64,000 nucleotides of DNA from Nitrospirota bacterium (GCA_016208915.1 JACQXE010000004.1:27347-91346), one strand, 5' to 3'; shown: positions 16,427 through 25,756, numbered from the stretch's first letter. The notes: a model not told the origin generated them from the sequence alone. Made by a program: numbers and translations.

Positions 16427-18517
16427 TCAGATCCCCAGTATAATCTCTCTTTCCTCCATATCCACCCTGTCAATCCTTACAGTAAGTTCCTTTCCTATAG
16501 TAAATGAGCGTTTTGTATTTTTTCCGCGGAGGGTCATTGTGCCTTCATTGAACTCATAAAAATCATCTGACATATATGATACATGGAGAAAGCCTTCGAC
16601 ATAAAAGTCCTTAAGCCTGACCTTCAAGCCATACGGAGTAATGTTTACAACCTTTCCTTCGAACATTTCACCTGCCTTATCCTTCATAAACCATACCCTC
16701 ATTGCATCAATGACTTCATTCTCTGCCTCATCAGCGAACCTCTCCATTCTCGATGAACTGAATGCAATGTCAGGAAGTATCTTTTCAAGTTCCTGTATCC
16801 TGTTGTCTGAAAGATGTTTTTTATGTGACGCCTCTCGCAATACCCTGTGAACTATAAGATCAGGATAGCGTCTGATTGGTGACGTGAAATGGGTATAACA
16901 GTCTGAAGCGAGTCCAAAGTGGCCTGCATTCAAAGTGGAATATCTTGCCCGTTTTAGGCTTCTCAACACCTTGTAATTTATTATCTCCTCTTCGGGTCTG
17001 CCTTTTATCTTTTTCAGAAGCTCAGAAAAATCCTTAGCCTTTTTTACCGTCTTCATTCTGATAATCGGTTTTATAATCTTCATAAGGTCTTCAAGCTTGG
17101 CAGGATCAGGTTCTTCATGTATCCTGTAAATGCCCGGGATTCCAAGTCCTGAGAGGTGTTCTGCAACAGCCTCATTCGCGGCAATCATAAACTCCTCAAT
17201 GATTAAATGTGCAAAATTTCTCTCTGCACTTATTATTGCTTCTGGTCTTCCCTGCATGTCGAGTAGGACCTCAGGCTCAGGGAGGTCGAAATCGAGGCTT
17301 CCTCTGTCAAACCTTCTGCTTCTCATGATACTGCATAGTTCTCCCATGAGTTCAAAATCCTGCAGGAGGTAACCATATTTCTCGCGTTCATGCCTTTCAT
17401 TGTCAATGAGTATCTTTTTGACAGATGTGTAAGTCATCCTCTCATCGCTCCTTATCAGGCTTGGGTAGAACCTTGCATTAAGCCTCTCGCCATGCCTGTC
17501 AAAGTCCATTTCAACAGTGAATGCACACCTGTCAAGTTTAGGCCTAAGGCTGCATAGATCATCAGAGAGTTCGTTGGGAAGCATTGGTATCACCCTGTCA
17601 GGGAAATATACGCTTGTACCCCTTTTCCTTGCTTCAAGGTCAATCTGGGAGTCACATGGCACATAAAAACCTACGTCTGCTATATGCACCCACAACTTAT
17701 AGCCATGTTCTGTAAGTTTTATTGAGACTGCGTCATCAAAATCTTTTGCACGTTCACCGTCTATCGTAACAGTAGGAAGTCTCCTTAAATCCCTCCGTTT
17801 TTCGTCTGTTAATCCTTTCCTTTCCCCATATATCATCTTTGCCTCATCCGCCACGGTTTTAGGAAACTTCCTGGGGATGTTAAATTCATCCATTATCGCG
17901 TCTATCTCTGATGCAGGGTCATCAGGCCTTTTAATGATCTTCAAAACCTTTACAGCAGGCGATCTTTTCTCCTCCGGATAATTAATAATCTCGGCAACAA
18001 CTGTATCGCCGTCTTTGGCCTTGCCTCTGTCCTGGGGAGATACATAAAAATCAAATTGAATGAATTTATTCGTTGGCTTGAGATATGAAACATTATTAGA
18101 GCTATGGAGCCTGCCTGCTATCCTCGAATGCGCCCTCTCGAGAATCTTTATTATCCTTCCTTCTCTTCTGTGCGGGTTTTCTACCCTGATAATTACCCTG
18201 TCATTATTCATCGCACCTGAGGTTGCCCGGGATGGAATGAATATATCTCTTTCTCCCGGTTTTTCCGGAATTAAAAAGCCATAACCTTCCCTGTGAGCCT
18301 CAAAACAGCCTGTCAGTAGATTTACATGCTGTGCAGGGACATAAAGCCCTTTTCTTGTAAGAACAATTTCGCCATCCTTGAGCATCAATCTCAATATCTT
18401 TTTTAATGTCCTCATTTCTGAACGGTTTAATTCGAGAAGATGCACTATCTCCTTGAAACTCAAAGGTCTTTTGGTCTTTTCTCTGAAAAAAGAAAGAATC
18501 GCTTGTTTGTCAATCAT
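16427..18517 (-). CDS. rnr: ribonuclease R
   Basis: RNase II/R family 3'-5' exoribonuclease, 696 residues. An N-terminal winged-helix segment (residues 1-65) precedes cold-shock domains, the RNB catalytic domain from about residue 230 (TIDGERAKDFDDAVSI with the metal-binding aspartates, HIADVGFYVP, FTSPIRRYPDLIVHR near 545), and a C-terminal S1 domain (EMFEGKVVNITPYGLKVRL) near 615. It lacks the long lysine-rich tail of E. coli RNase R. It lies downstream of khpA after an 82-bp gap with a hairpin, a position usually held by rimM/trmD/rplS. Confidence 0.93.
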   Translation of the reverse strand: MIDKQAILSFFREKTKRPLSFKEIVHLLELNRSEMRTLKKILRLMLKDGEIVLTRKGLYVPAQHVNLLTGCFEAHREGYGFLIPEKPGERDIFIPSRATSGAMNNDRVIIRVENPHRREGRIIKILERAHSRIAGRLHSSNNVSYLKPTNKFIQFDFYVSPQDRGKAKDGDTVVAEIINYPEEKRSPAVKVLKIIKRPDDPASEIDAIMDEFNIPRKFPKTVADEAKMIYGERKGLTDEKRRDLRRLPTVTIDGERAKDFDDAVSIKLTEHGYKLWVHIADVGFYVPCDSQIDLEARKRGTSVYFPDRVIPMLPNELSDDLCSLRPKLDRCAFTVEMDFDRHGERLNARFYPSLIRSDERMTYTSVKKILIDNERHEREKYGYLLQDFELMGELCSIMRSRRFDRGSLDFDLPEPEVLLDMQGRPEAIISAERNFAHLIIEEFMIAANEAVAEHLSGLGIPGIYRIHEEPDPAKLEDLMKIIKPIIRMKTVKKAKDFSELLKKIKGRPEEEIINYKVLRSLKRARYSTLNAGHFGLASDCYTHFTSPIRRYPDLIVHRVLREASHKKHLSDNRIQELEKILPDIAFSSSRMERFADEAENEVIDAMRVWFMKDKAGEMFEGKVVNITPYGLKVRLKDFYVEGFLHVSYMSDDFYEFNEGTMTLRGKNTKRSFTIGKELTVRIDRVDMEEREIILGI

Positions 18518-18535
18518 AAAGGGGATTAAATCAAC

Positions 18536-18571
18536 AAGGGGGATAATGGTTCACCCATTATTCCCCCTTTT
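18536..18571. terminator. hairpin between khpA and rnr
   Basis: AAGGGGGATAATGG pairs with CCATTATTCCCCCTT around a short loop. The T-run follows on the plus strand, so on the transcribed minus strand it is not a classical intrinsic terminator. It may act as an attenuator, a processing site or a 3'-end stabiliser. Confidence 0.5.
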
Positions 18572-18599
18572 AAATTTTAGTGTATAAATCTCTTAATCT

Positions 18600-18845
18600 T
18601 TATTCGAGGATCTCAAGAACGCAGCGTTTTCCGAGCTTTGTACCGGAAGCGCTGAGTATTGTCCTCATTGCACGTGCAGTTTTCCCCTGCTTTCCGATAA
18701 CCTTTCCGAGGTCGGTCTGTGCAACTCGAAGTTCGAAGACAGTGGTTTTTTCACCCTCCACCTCTGAAACTTTTACATCCTCCGGCTTGTCCACCAAAGC
18801 CTTAGCCATGTCCTCAACCAATTGTTTCATCTTCTCCACCTCCAT
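18600..18845 (-). CDS. khpA: KH-domain RNA-binding protein KhpA
   Basis: 81-residue type II KH protein with the RNA-contacting loop [16 protein letters not shown]. KhpA binds RNA, often with KhpB/Jag, and affects division and translation-related processes. A ribosome binding site GGAGG lies in front of the ATG. It follows rpsP by 22 bp, the usual order for the ribosomal-protein operon. Confidence 0.93.
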   Translation of the reverse strand: MEVEKMKQLVEDMAKALVDKPEDVKVSEVEGEKTTVFELRVAQTDLGKVIGKQGKTARAMRTILSASGTKLGKRCVLEILE

Positions 18846-18867
18846 ACCTCCATTAGAATTTTGACTG

Positions 18868-19104
18868 CTATAGTCCAGCCCGTTGCAAAAGCCTTTTAGT
18901 AATATCAGTAGGTTGTGCTCCTCGCTGCAACCAATACTTAGCCCGCTCTAAATCAACCTTTATCTCAGAAGGTTCTTTCAAAGGGTCGTATGTTCCGAGA
19001 ATCTCTATGAACGGCCCGTTTCTTTTAGCTTTCGAATCGGTTATTACCAGTCTGTAAAAGGGTCTTTTCCGGGCGCCCAGTCTTCTCAGCCGTATCTTTA
19101 CCAA
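18868..19104 (-). CDS. rpsP: 30S ribosomal protein S16
   Basis: 78 residues starting [19 protein letters not shown], the typical S16 N-terminus, with the conserved IEILGTYDP segment. The start codon is TTG, supported by AGGAGGAGG upstream, and no ATG fits. It binds 16S rRNA in the small subunit. ffh lies upstream and khpA downstream, the usual ffh-rpsP-khpA order. Confidence 0.95.
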   Translation of the reverse strand: MVKIRLRRLGARKRPFYRLVITDSKAKRNGPFIEILGTYDPLKEPSEIKVDLERAKYWLQRGAQPTDITKRLLQRAGL

Positions 19105-19195
19105 AACTTCACCTCCTCCTGTATTCTCTACTGAAAACGATATAATATCCTGAACTTTAAGATTATCAAAAAGATACTAAACTGTCAACCATAAA

Positions 19196-20515
19196 TCAGA
19201 AAGGCAAAAATTTCGGCAGCTTCAGTCCCTTCTTTCCCTTAAACATCTTGAGCATCTTTTTAAGTTCTACATATTGCTTCACGACCCTGTTTACGTCTGC
19301 AGCTGTTGTTCCGCTTCCCATCGCAATTCTTCTCCTTCTGCTGCCATTCAGGATATTATGATTTCTCCTTTCAGAAAGCGTCATAGAGTTTATTATTGCC
19401 TCCATCCTGACAAACTCCTTTTCGTCAACTGAAAGCCCTTTCATCTTCTTAAACCCAGGTATCATACCTAAGAGGTTTTCGAGCGGGCCCATATTCCGTA
19501 TCTTTTTAAGCTGTTCTTTAAGATCGTCGAATGTGAACGAATCAGCCAGTATCTTTTCCTGAAATTTCTCAGCCTCGTTCTGCTCAAATGTCTTCTGCGC
19601 CTGCTCTATAAGACTTAATACATCTCCCATCCCAAGAATCCTTGAGGCAACTCTCTCAGGATAAAAGGGCTCGAGCATCTCAATCTTTTCTCCGATGCCT
19701 ATGAATTTTATAGGTTTCCCTGTTATCTCCCGTATTGATATTGCCGCCCCACCCCTGGCGTCTCCGTCCATCTTTGTAAGAATTATTCCATCTACGCCTA
19801 TCTGTTCATTGAAATTTTTGGCACTATTTACAGCATCCTGCCCTGTCATTGCATCAGCAACGAATATTACCTCTTTGGGAGAGACAGTCTCTTTTATTCT
19901 TTTTAGCTCTGCCATTAGGCTATCATCTATATGCAACCTGCCGGCAGTGTCGAGTATTAAAATATCTCTTGCGTCAAGCTTTGCCTTCCTGAGAGAGTCT
20001 GCGCAAAGAGTCACAGGATCTTTTATCTCTTTTGAATGAAAAACAGGTACGTCTATCTGCGAACCGAGAGTTATCAGCTGCTCTATCGCTGCAGGGCGCT
20101 GGAGGTCGGCTGCTACAAGCATCGGCCTTCTTCCTTCCTTTTTGAAAAGCCTTGCGAGCTTTGCTGAGGTTGTGGTCTTACCTGAACCGTGAAGCCCTAC
20201 CATCATAATTATAGTAGGAGGATTAGGCGAAAGGAATATTTTGCTATGCGCGCCGCCTAATAATGCGCATAGTTCATCATTCACTATCTTTATAACCTGC
20301 TGTCCTGGTGTGAGACTTTCAAGAACCTCTTTTCCTACAGCCTTCTCCTTAACCTTCTGTATAAAGTCCTTTACAACCCTGAAATTCACATCTGCCTCAA
20401 GCAATGCAAAACGGACTTCTTTCAGAGCTGCGTCCACATCCTCCTCTTTAAGCAGTCCCCTGCTGCGGAGTTTCTTGAATATTGATTCGAGTTTTTCGGT
20501 CAGTGACTCAAACAT
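19196..20515 (-). CDS. ffh: signal recognition particle protein Ffh
   Basis: SRP54 homologue of 439 residues that targets membrane and secreted proteins co-translationally with 4.5S RNA and FtsY. An N domain leads into the G domain with GLHGSGKTTTSAKLARLFKK, DTAGRLHIDDSL and TKMDGDARGGAA. A C-terminal methionine-containing M domain has the helix-loop RRRRIAMGSGTT near residue 390. Length is normal, ending GLKLPKFLPF. No 4.5S RNA gene was recognised nearby. Confidence 0.96.
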   Translation of the reverse strand: MFESLTEKLESIFKKLRSRGLLKEEDVDAALKEVRFALLEADVNFRVVKDFIQKVKEKAVGKEVLESLTPGQQVIKIVNDELCALLGGAHSKIFLSPNPPTIIMMVGLHGSGKTTTSAKLARLFKKEGRRPMLVAADLQRPAAIEQLITLGSQIDVPVFHSKEIKDPVTLCADSLRKAKLDARDILILDTAGRLHIDDSLMAELKRIKETVSPKEVIFVADAMTGQDAVNSAKNFNEQIGVDGIILTKMDGDARGGAAISIREITGKPIKFIGIGEKIEMLEPFYPERVASRILGMGDVLSLIEQAQKTFEQNEAEKFQEKILADSFTFDDLKEQLKKIRNMGPLENLLGMIPGFKKMKGLSVDEKEFVRMEAIINSMTLSERRNHNILNGSRRRRIAMGSGTTAADVNRVVKQYVELKKMLKMFKGKKGLKLPKFLPF

Positions 20516-20518
20516 AAT

Positions 20519-20662
20519 CTAAAGTAATCTCTCAATTTCATCAGTTAATTCCCTGCCAATCTCAGGCGGGTTGCCTAAATGCCTGTTTCTAATCCTGCCC
20601 TCTTTATCAATTATTAAACTCAGCGGGATCCCGCTTACGCCATACCGTCTTAGGGTGGATTT
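20519..20662 (-). pseudogene. remnant of a thioredoxin-fold (TlpA/redoxin-like) C-terminus
   Basis: Minus-strand reading between trxA and ffh gives TLRRYGVSGIPLSLIIDKEG, then RIRNRHLGNPPEIGRELTDE and IERLL followed by TAG at 20519. The cis-proline segment GIPLSLIIDKEGRI is typical of TlpA-like thioredoxin folds, but the CxxC half is absent. The frame is closed upstream by the trxA stop region and has no start. It looks like the tail of a second redoxin gene whose front was deleted up to the trxA stop codon. Confidence 0.7.
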
Positions 20663-20993
20663 AACTGCTTAGCAGAGAATCTATTTTGGATTTAAGCTGG
20701 CTTTTTGGCACAGCCCCTACAATCTGATCCGCCTTTTGTCCGTCCTTGAAAAACATTATAGTCGGGATACCCATTATCTTATATCTGCTCGCCGTATCCG
20801 GGTTTTCATCAGTATTCAGCTTGGCTACTTTTATCTTTCCTGCATATTCCTTTGCAAGCTCTTCAACAGTAGGCGCAATCATCCTGCACGGCCCGCACCA
20901 CACAGCCCAGAAATCAACCATTACTACTCCCTTATTCTGAATAACCTCATTCTCCCATGTGGCACTTGTAACCTCTATTATCCCCTCAGCCAT
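20661..20993 (-). CDS. trxA: thioredoxin
   Basis: 110-residue thioredoxin with the active site WCGPC in the FWAVWCGPCRMIAPTVEEL segment near residue 33 and the cis-proline loop IMGIPTIMFFKDG. It reduces protein disulfides in the cytoplasm. The N-terminal ITSATWENEVIQNKG is slightly longer than in E. coli. It sits in its own unit between a D-aminoacylase gene and the redoxin remnant upstream of ffh. Confidence 0.95.
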   Translation of the reverse strand: MAEGIIEVTSATWENEVIQNKGVVMVDFWAVWCGPCRMIAPTVEELAKEYAGKIKVAKLNTDENPDTASRYKIMGIPTIMFFKDGQKADQIVGAVPKSQLKSKIDSLLSS

Positions 20994-21059
20994 TCTAAGC
21001 CTCCTCTAAACCATAAAGAGATTATTAATTATATTTCCTGTTCCTGATCTTTGTCAATC

Positions 21060-22664
21060 TCAAAGAACGCCCTTTCTGAGAATCTTTCCTGTCCTTCTGC
21101 CTGTGGATCTGCCTTCCCATAAAGCAGGAACACCATTCACAATAACATAATAAATTCCGCCGGGCCTCAAAAAAGGCTTACCGAATTTTGCCTTGTCAAT
21201 TATCCTGTCAGGATCAAAAATAGTAATATCTGCAAATGCGCCTTTTTTTATAATTCCTCTCCCGTTAATGCCGAATGTCTTTGAAGGCAGCATCGTTACT
21301 CTGTATATGGCTTCTGACATGCTCATAAGCCCTTCATCCCTTATATATCTTCCTATGAATCTCGGGAAAGTTCCAAATCCTCTCGGATGCGGCTTGCCTT
21401 TATACGTCGGTCCGTCTGTGCTTCTTGCTGAACTGTCAGAACCTATCATTGTATAAGGCAGTGATAAAAATCTTCTAAGATTGTCTTCGTTCATTGATGA
21501 AAATATAGCACTAACTCTCAGCTTTTCATCGGTTAAAATCCTGAACAGCGTATCCACAGGATCTTTATGTATCTTCTTTGAAATATAAAAGAGAGCCCTG
21601 CCTTCCATCCATCTGTTTTTCTCTGATGATACAGATGATACACTGACACTCTTCCAGTAATCCTTATCAGGATGCCTTTGCAATATCTCTTTTTTGATCC
21701 TCTCTTTCGTCATTAAATGTTTCAGCCTTTTTATCTCTTCTTCAGAGCCTCCGTCATAGACCCATGGCGGAAGAACCGCATCAAGGTCTGTGCTTGCAGC
21801 AGTGTATGGATACCTGTCACAGGTAACCTTGAGCCCCTTTTTTCTTGCATCCTCTATCAGTGATATTGCCTTATCAATCTTATGCCAGTTTTCCCTGCCG
21901 CTCGTTTTGATATGAGAGATATGAACTCTGATATCAGCCTTAGATGCAATATGCAGCACCTCTTGAATTGCTTCGATAAGCCTTTCTCCCTCGCTTCTCA
22001 TGTGCGATGTATAAATAAACCTGTCCTTATCAGATAGTATTCTTGCAAGACTTATCAATTCTTTTGTGTCCGAATAAATTCCGGGCGGATAAATAAGCCC
22101 TGTTGAAAGACCTATTGCTCCCTCAGAAACCGCCTGCTTCAAAAGTTTCTGCATCTTCTTAATCTCAGCAGCATTAGACGTCTTATTCTTATATCCGATT
22201 ACAGACGCGCGTATATTTCCATGACCTGCGAGGGTAACAAAATTTATAGCTAATTTTCTCCTTTCAAGTATCATTAAATATTCTCTGAGCGTCGACCACC
22301 GTTCCCTTATACCGAGTTCTCTGAGGTCTTTTTCCCTCTGAATTATTGCCTCATTATAAAGCGGCGCTGCAGAAAGCCCGCAGTTTCCGTTTATCTCGGT
22401 GGTGACGCCCTGAAAGAGCTTCCCCTCTGCCCTGGGATCAGCAAGCAATGTAAAATCAGAATGCCCATGGGTATCAATAAAACCCGGAGCAACTGCAAGA
22501 CCTCTTGCATCTATGATTTTTTCTGAACGCTGACTGCTGAAAGCTGAAGGCTTACTGATAAAAGCTATCTTATCTCCAACAATCCCAATATCAGCCTCAA
22601 AAGAATCTTTGCCTGTACCGTCAAATATAGCGCCGCCTTTTATCAGCAGATCCATTTTTCTCAT
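21060..22664 (-). CDS. N-acyl-D-amino-acid deacylase / D-aminoacylase family amidohydrolase
   Basis: 534-residue amidohydrolase. The N-terminal beta-sandwich and metal site read DLLIKGGAIFDGTGK and GFIDTHGHSD (His-x-His), followed by GVTTEINGNCGLSAAP and HISHIKTSGRENW. The C-terminal part has PSKTFGINGRGIIKKGAFAD. The family hydrolyses N-acyl-D-amino acids or related amides using zinc. Its ATG overlaps the end of the EcfT-like gene, and an AMIN-type murein amidase gene lies just before that, which may hint at a role in recycling D-amino-acid-containing peptides (inference). A 7-bp tandem array (22523-22557) encodes a Ser-rich turn at residues 36-47. Confidence 0.85.
   Translation of the reverse strand: MRKMDLLIKGGAIFDGTGKDSFEADIGIVGDKIAFISKPSAFSSQRSEKIIDARGLAVAPGFIDTHGHSDFTLLADPRAEGKLFQGVTTEINGNCGLSAAPLYNEAIIQREKDLRELGIRERWSTLREYLMILERRKLAINFVTLAGHGNIRASVIGYKNKTSNAAEIKKMQKLLKQAVSEGAIGLSTGLIYPPGIYSDTKELISLARILSDKDRFIYTSHMRSEGERLIEAIQEVLHIASKADIRVHISHIKTSGRENWHKIDKAISLIEDARKKGLKVTCDRYPYTAASTDLDAVLPPWVYDGGSEEEIKRLKHLMTKERIKKEILQRHPDKDYWKSVSVSSVSSEKNRWMEGRALFYISKKIHKDPVDTLFRILTDEKLRVSAIFSSMNEDNLRRFLSLPYTMIGSDSSARSTDGPTYKGKPHPRGFGTFPRFIGRYIRDEGLMSMSEAIYRVTMLPSKTFGINGRGIIKKGAFADITIFDPDRIIDKAKFGKPFLRPGGIYYVIVNGVPALWEGRSTGRRTGKILRKGVL
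22523..22557 (-). repeat. 7-bp tandem array inside the D-aminoacylase gene
   Basis: Five units with consensus CTGAANG on the plus strand, read in frame on the minus strand as SKPSAFSSQRSEK between the first two strands of the enzyme. Confidence 0.75.
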
Positions 22665-23314
22665 TCAGAGCCCTCCTGCCCCTTTGATCCAGATAAGTCA
22701 GGAAAAAACATCTCTGGAGAGCGCATGCTCTGCATAAACATCGGAAGGAGAAAAGAAGCTATAGTCCCTGCCTTTATCCAGAATCCATCAAAATCCTCCC
22801 GATCTTTATGATTCTTATAATTTTCAGCAAGATAATCCTTTAGTCTCGGGAAACACTTAAGTGTAAGTCCCATGACCGAGAAAAAATCACTGACAGGCAA
22901 TCCTATCTTTTCAAAAGGCCTCAACGTATTCCCAAGCGCGCCTACAAGGGTCTCAAGCGGGGTTGATAGTGTAAGGATCTTCGCGCCTGCGATCATAAAA
23001 AATACCCTCAGTGTTCTTACCGTAGCAACAGCAAGCCCTTCTTCTGTAATCACAACTGTGCCAAAGCTGTAAAGAACTTTTCCATGACTGAAGAATATAT
23101 TGCTTATAAAAGTGAATATAAGGAATAGACTTATTGGTATCCAGCCTCTTTTCAGAAAGGCGAACGGAATTCTGAGAAACACCAGAAATACAACAATCAA
23201 TAAAAAAATAAGGGCATATGCTGACAGGCTTTTAATAATGAAAAGGAGACCGATAAAAATAACATACAGGATAATTTTTAACTCAGGACTGAATAAAGTT
23301 CTCAGAAAAAACAA
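22661..23314 (-). CDS. EcfT/CbiQ-like transmembrane protein
   Basis: 217-residue polytopic membrane protein resembling the T component of energy-coupling factor transporters: four or five hydrophobic segments in residues 10-115, then amphipathic coupling helices with LTLSTPLETLVGALGNTLRPFEKIGLP-type sequence and GLTLKCFPRL near residue 150. No S component or ATPase gene is adjacent, so its partners must be elsewhere if it works as a transporter. It abuts the amidase gene (2-bp gap) and overlaps the D-aminoacylase start, so the three are probably one transcript. Confidence 0.7.
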   Translation of the reverse strand: MFFLRTLFSPELKIILYVIFIGLLFIIKSLSAYALIFLLIVVFLVFLRIPFAFLKRGWIPISLFLIFTFISNIFFSHGKVLYSFGTVVITEEGLAVATVRTLRVFFMIAGAKILTLSTPLETLVGALGNTLRPFEKIGLPVSDFFSVMGLTLKCFPRLKDYLAENYKNHKDREDFDGFWIKAGTIASFLLPMFMQSMRSPEMFFPDLSGSKGQEGSE

Positions 23315-23316
23315 GC

Positions 23317-24516
23317 TTATCTCTGCCTCGCATCAGATTCTTCCAGACCAAAACCGGCATAATGACCGGCTATCTTCTGCTCAGAAGGCACCGTATTCAT
23401 ATAAGTGTCAATCCCCCTGGCTATTGCATCCGCGATATGAGCTCTGTAGGCATCCTTTGAAAGAAGTTTTTCCTCGACAGGATTGCTTATGAACGAGACC
23501 TCCACAAGCACAGACGGCATCTTTGCACCTAAAAGCACATAGAAGAGGGCATTTTTAACGCCATGGTCTACAATATCATTATAATTTCCATTTAAACTTG
23601 ATACGATTGATTTCTGGACATAATTGGCAAGTTTTATGGATTCATCCCTCTTGTTCTCTCTCATAAGGTCGCTCAGTATTATGTTAACATCGCTTTTGTA
23701 TTTATTCATCTGCTCCTTCATCCTCTTCAATGATATCTGATTCTCTCTCGCTGCGACTCCTATGGACTCCTCGTCATTCGTCCAGTTAAGCAGATAAGTC
23801 TCGATCCCTCTCGGGGATCTGTTCGGACTAGCATTGGCGTGTATAGATATAAAAATGTCTGCGTGCTTGCTGTTCGCAAAGGCTGTCCTTTCTTCCAGCG
23901 GTATAAAAACATCCGTATCCCTTGTCAGAAAAACCATAATATTCTGTTTCTTTGAAAGGATCTTTTTGAGTTTCAGGGCTATGTCCAGAACAACATCTTT
24001 TTCATAAATACCCCGTGGACCGACTGCACCCGGGTCGTGTCCTCCATGCCCTGCGTCAAGAACTACAATTGTCCTCGGAGCTTCCTGAGTCTTAACTTCC
24101 TTATCGTAACCATATACATCAATAATCAGCCTCGAAGGATCATTAAGCATAAAGGCCTTGACCTCTTTTATTTCCTCCAGATCCAGAACTACCCTCACAG
24201 TATCCTGATTAAACTGTCCTGCCCTCACTGTCTTTAATATTCCGTCTCCAACAGGCAGGTTTGTATGTATGTCTTTCGGGATTTTGCAGTTTTTCAAGTC
24301 AAAATAGAGTCTGTCAGGATTTGAGATGCGGCTCTTTGAAAACTCAACAGGCCCGGAAAGATCCACAACAACCCTTGTATATCCCTTTGACGACCATTGC
24401 CGTATATCTTTAACTTCTGCAGATTCTGAAGCGAATGAAAGGCTGGAAAAAATCAAGACAAGAGCTATCAGTATTGATGGAAAAACTGACCTACAAATGA
24501 TTTTAAGGTCTGTCAT
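23317..24516 (-). CDS. amiC: N-acetylmuramoyl-L-alanine amidase with AMIN domain (AmiC-like)
   Basis: 399-residue periplasmic zinc amidase that cleaves the amide bond between MurNAc and the stem peptide during daughter-cell separation. A signal peptide covers about residues 1-29. An AMIN domain (VKDIRQWSSKGYTRVVVDLS) that targets peptidoglycan or the septum follows, and the catalytic domain starts at IVVLDAGHGGHDPGAVG with its zinc His, then SIHANAS and LVEVSFISNPVEEKLL. Upstream is a NifU-like gene across about 10 bp; downstream is the EcfT-like gene. Confidence 0.93.
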   Translation of the reverse strand: MTDLKIICRSVFPSILIALVLIFSSLSFASESAEVKDIRQWSSKGYTRVVVDLSGPVEFSKSRISNPDRLYFDLKNCKIPKDIHTNLPVGDGILKTVRAGQFNQDTVRVVLDLEEIKEVKAFMLNDPSRLIIDVYGYDKEVKTQEAPRTIVVLDAGHGGHDPGAVGPRGIYEKDVVLDIALKLKKILSKKQNIMVFLTRDTDVFIPLEERTAFANSKHADIFISIHANASPNRSPRGIETYLLNWTNDEESIGVAARENQISLKRMKEQMNKYKSDVNIILSDLMRENKRDESIKLANYVQKSIVSSLNGNYNDIVDHGVKNALFYVLLGAKMPSVLVEVSFISNPVEEKLLSKDAYRAHIADAIARGIDTYMNTVPSEQKIAGHYAGFGLEESDARQR

Positions 24517-24526
24517 TTTATATGTA

Positions 24527-24751
24527 TCAAACAGCCTGAACAGCGGTTACCTCCGGTATCTCGCGCCTGATGTTTGTCTCTACCCAGTTTTTTAATGTAA
24601 GAGTTGACATAGGGCATGTGCCGCATGCGCCTTTTAACTTTACATAAACAATTGTATCTTTTATATCAACAAGTTCTATATCTCCCCCTTCAGATTTGAG
24701 TCCTGTCCTTACCGTCTCAAGAACGTTCTCGACCATTTCCCTTGATACCAT
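24527..24751 (-). CDS. NifU-like C-terminal domain iron-sulfur scaffold protein
   Basis: 74-residue protein with the NifU C-terminal (Nfu) signature: LKSEGGDIELVDI, then the CGTCPMS motif, whose two cysteines carry a bridging iron-sulfur cluster, and a short tail. It is a small stand-alone Nfu without the N-terminal IscU-like domain. AAGGAGG precedes the ATG. It is the first gene of the amiC unit, probably by chance of operon arrangement. Confidence 0.9.
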   Translation of the reverse strand: MVSREMVENVLETVRTGLKSEGGDIELVDIKDTIVYVKLKGACGTCPMSTLTLKNWVETNIRREIPEVTAVQAV

Positions 24752-24910
24752 AAAACCTCCTTCAGCTATATTTTACATAATAAAAGATGCCGATACTTTA
24801 TTCAAGAGGTTTCCTCATTTGTTCTAAACGCATAACCTCATAGAGTTCTCATAGGAGAGAAGAATAACTATTGAACTTTCAATGCCTTATAATATTAAAT
24901 ATTGCTATTG

Positions 24911-25756
24911 ATGATTCTGACTCAGTTAACAGAAGATACCTTTGAACAAGTCTTATCCATTTCTGAAAAATCACCTATCGATCTTCGTGATGTGATCTTC
25001 GTAGACCCTTATGGCATGGTTTCTATCCTTGAAATCGGAGAAATTCTGAAATCCGAATCCAACAAGAAATCTATTTGTCTGCCGGAGTCAGAAGAAGTTC
25101 TTAAATATCTAGAAAGGATGGATTTCTTTAAATTTGCTGATGAGTATTTCAGGCTCGAACCATTCAAGCCTAAGATATCGGGAAAATATCTGAGGAGTTC
25201 ATATTCAGATGTCCTTCTTGAGATTACGCCGATAGAAAAATCAGATGACATCCATTTTATCGTTGGAAAGGTAAAAGAGCGGGCTAATGCAATCCTCAAA
25301 AAACATCTTCACTACGATGAAAAAGTAATAAACGGCTTTATCGTTGCCCTTTCAGAGGTCTGCCAGAATATAATAGAGCACAGCGAGACAAAGGGATTTG
25401 TAGGGATACAGAAATATTTCTGGAAAAACATTGAAAAAAATATTGTCAAAATCGCGGTGATGGACATTGGAATAGGTTTTAAAAAATCCCTATCAGAGCG
25501 ATTTCGATTAAACAATGACTTTGACGCAATTGAAAAGGCGCTTTTGCACGGCGCCTCACGTTATGCTGATGAAGGCAGAGGCCACGGCCTTGCATCTGTA
25601 AGACGGTTTGTAAATCAATGGAACGGCAAACTCTCAATCCGCTCTGGCACGGCAAAACTCTCAATTATTCCAGATTGGGCAAAAGGTAAAGAAAAAGAAA
25701 CAAGCCTCACGCACTTCCCTGGCAGCCAGATAAATATCCTCCTTCCTGAGGTTTAA
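24911..25756 (+). CDS. STAS-like plus histidine-kinase-type ATPase protein
   Basis: About 281 residues from the ATG at 24911; a TTG at 24902 is in frame and neither has a clear ribosome binding site. The first 80 residues look like a STAS-type fold (IDLRDVIFVDPYGMVSILEI). The C-terminal part is a GHKL ATPase with N-box ALSEVCQNIIEHS, G1 box VMDIGIGF and G2 box GRGHGLASVRRFV. There is no His phosphoacceptor box, so it resembles an anti-sigma-type or serine kinase rather than a sensor kinase. The natural partner is probably the STAS/winged-helix protein at 28991, now 3.2 kb away beyond the defence genes. Confidence 0.75.
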   Translation: MILTQLTEDTFEQVLSISEKSPIDLRDVIFVDPYGMVSILEIGEILKSESNKKSICLPESEEVLKYLERMDFFKFADEYFRLEPFKPKISGKYLRSSYSDVLLEITPIEKSDDIHFIVGKVKERANAILKKHLHYDEKVINGFIVALSEVCQNIIEHSETKGFVGIQKYFWKNIEKNIVKIAVMDIGIGFKKSLSERFRLNNDFDAIEKALLHGASRYADEGRGHGLASVRRFVNQWNGKLSIRSGTAKLSIIPDWAKGKEKETSLTHFPGSQINILLPEV

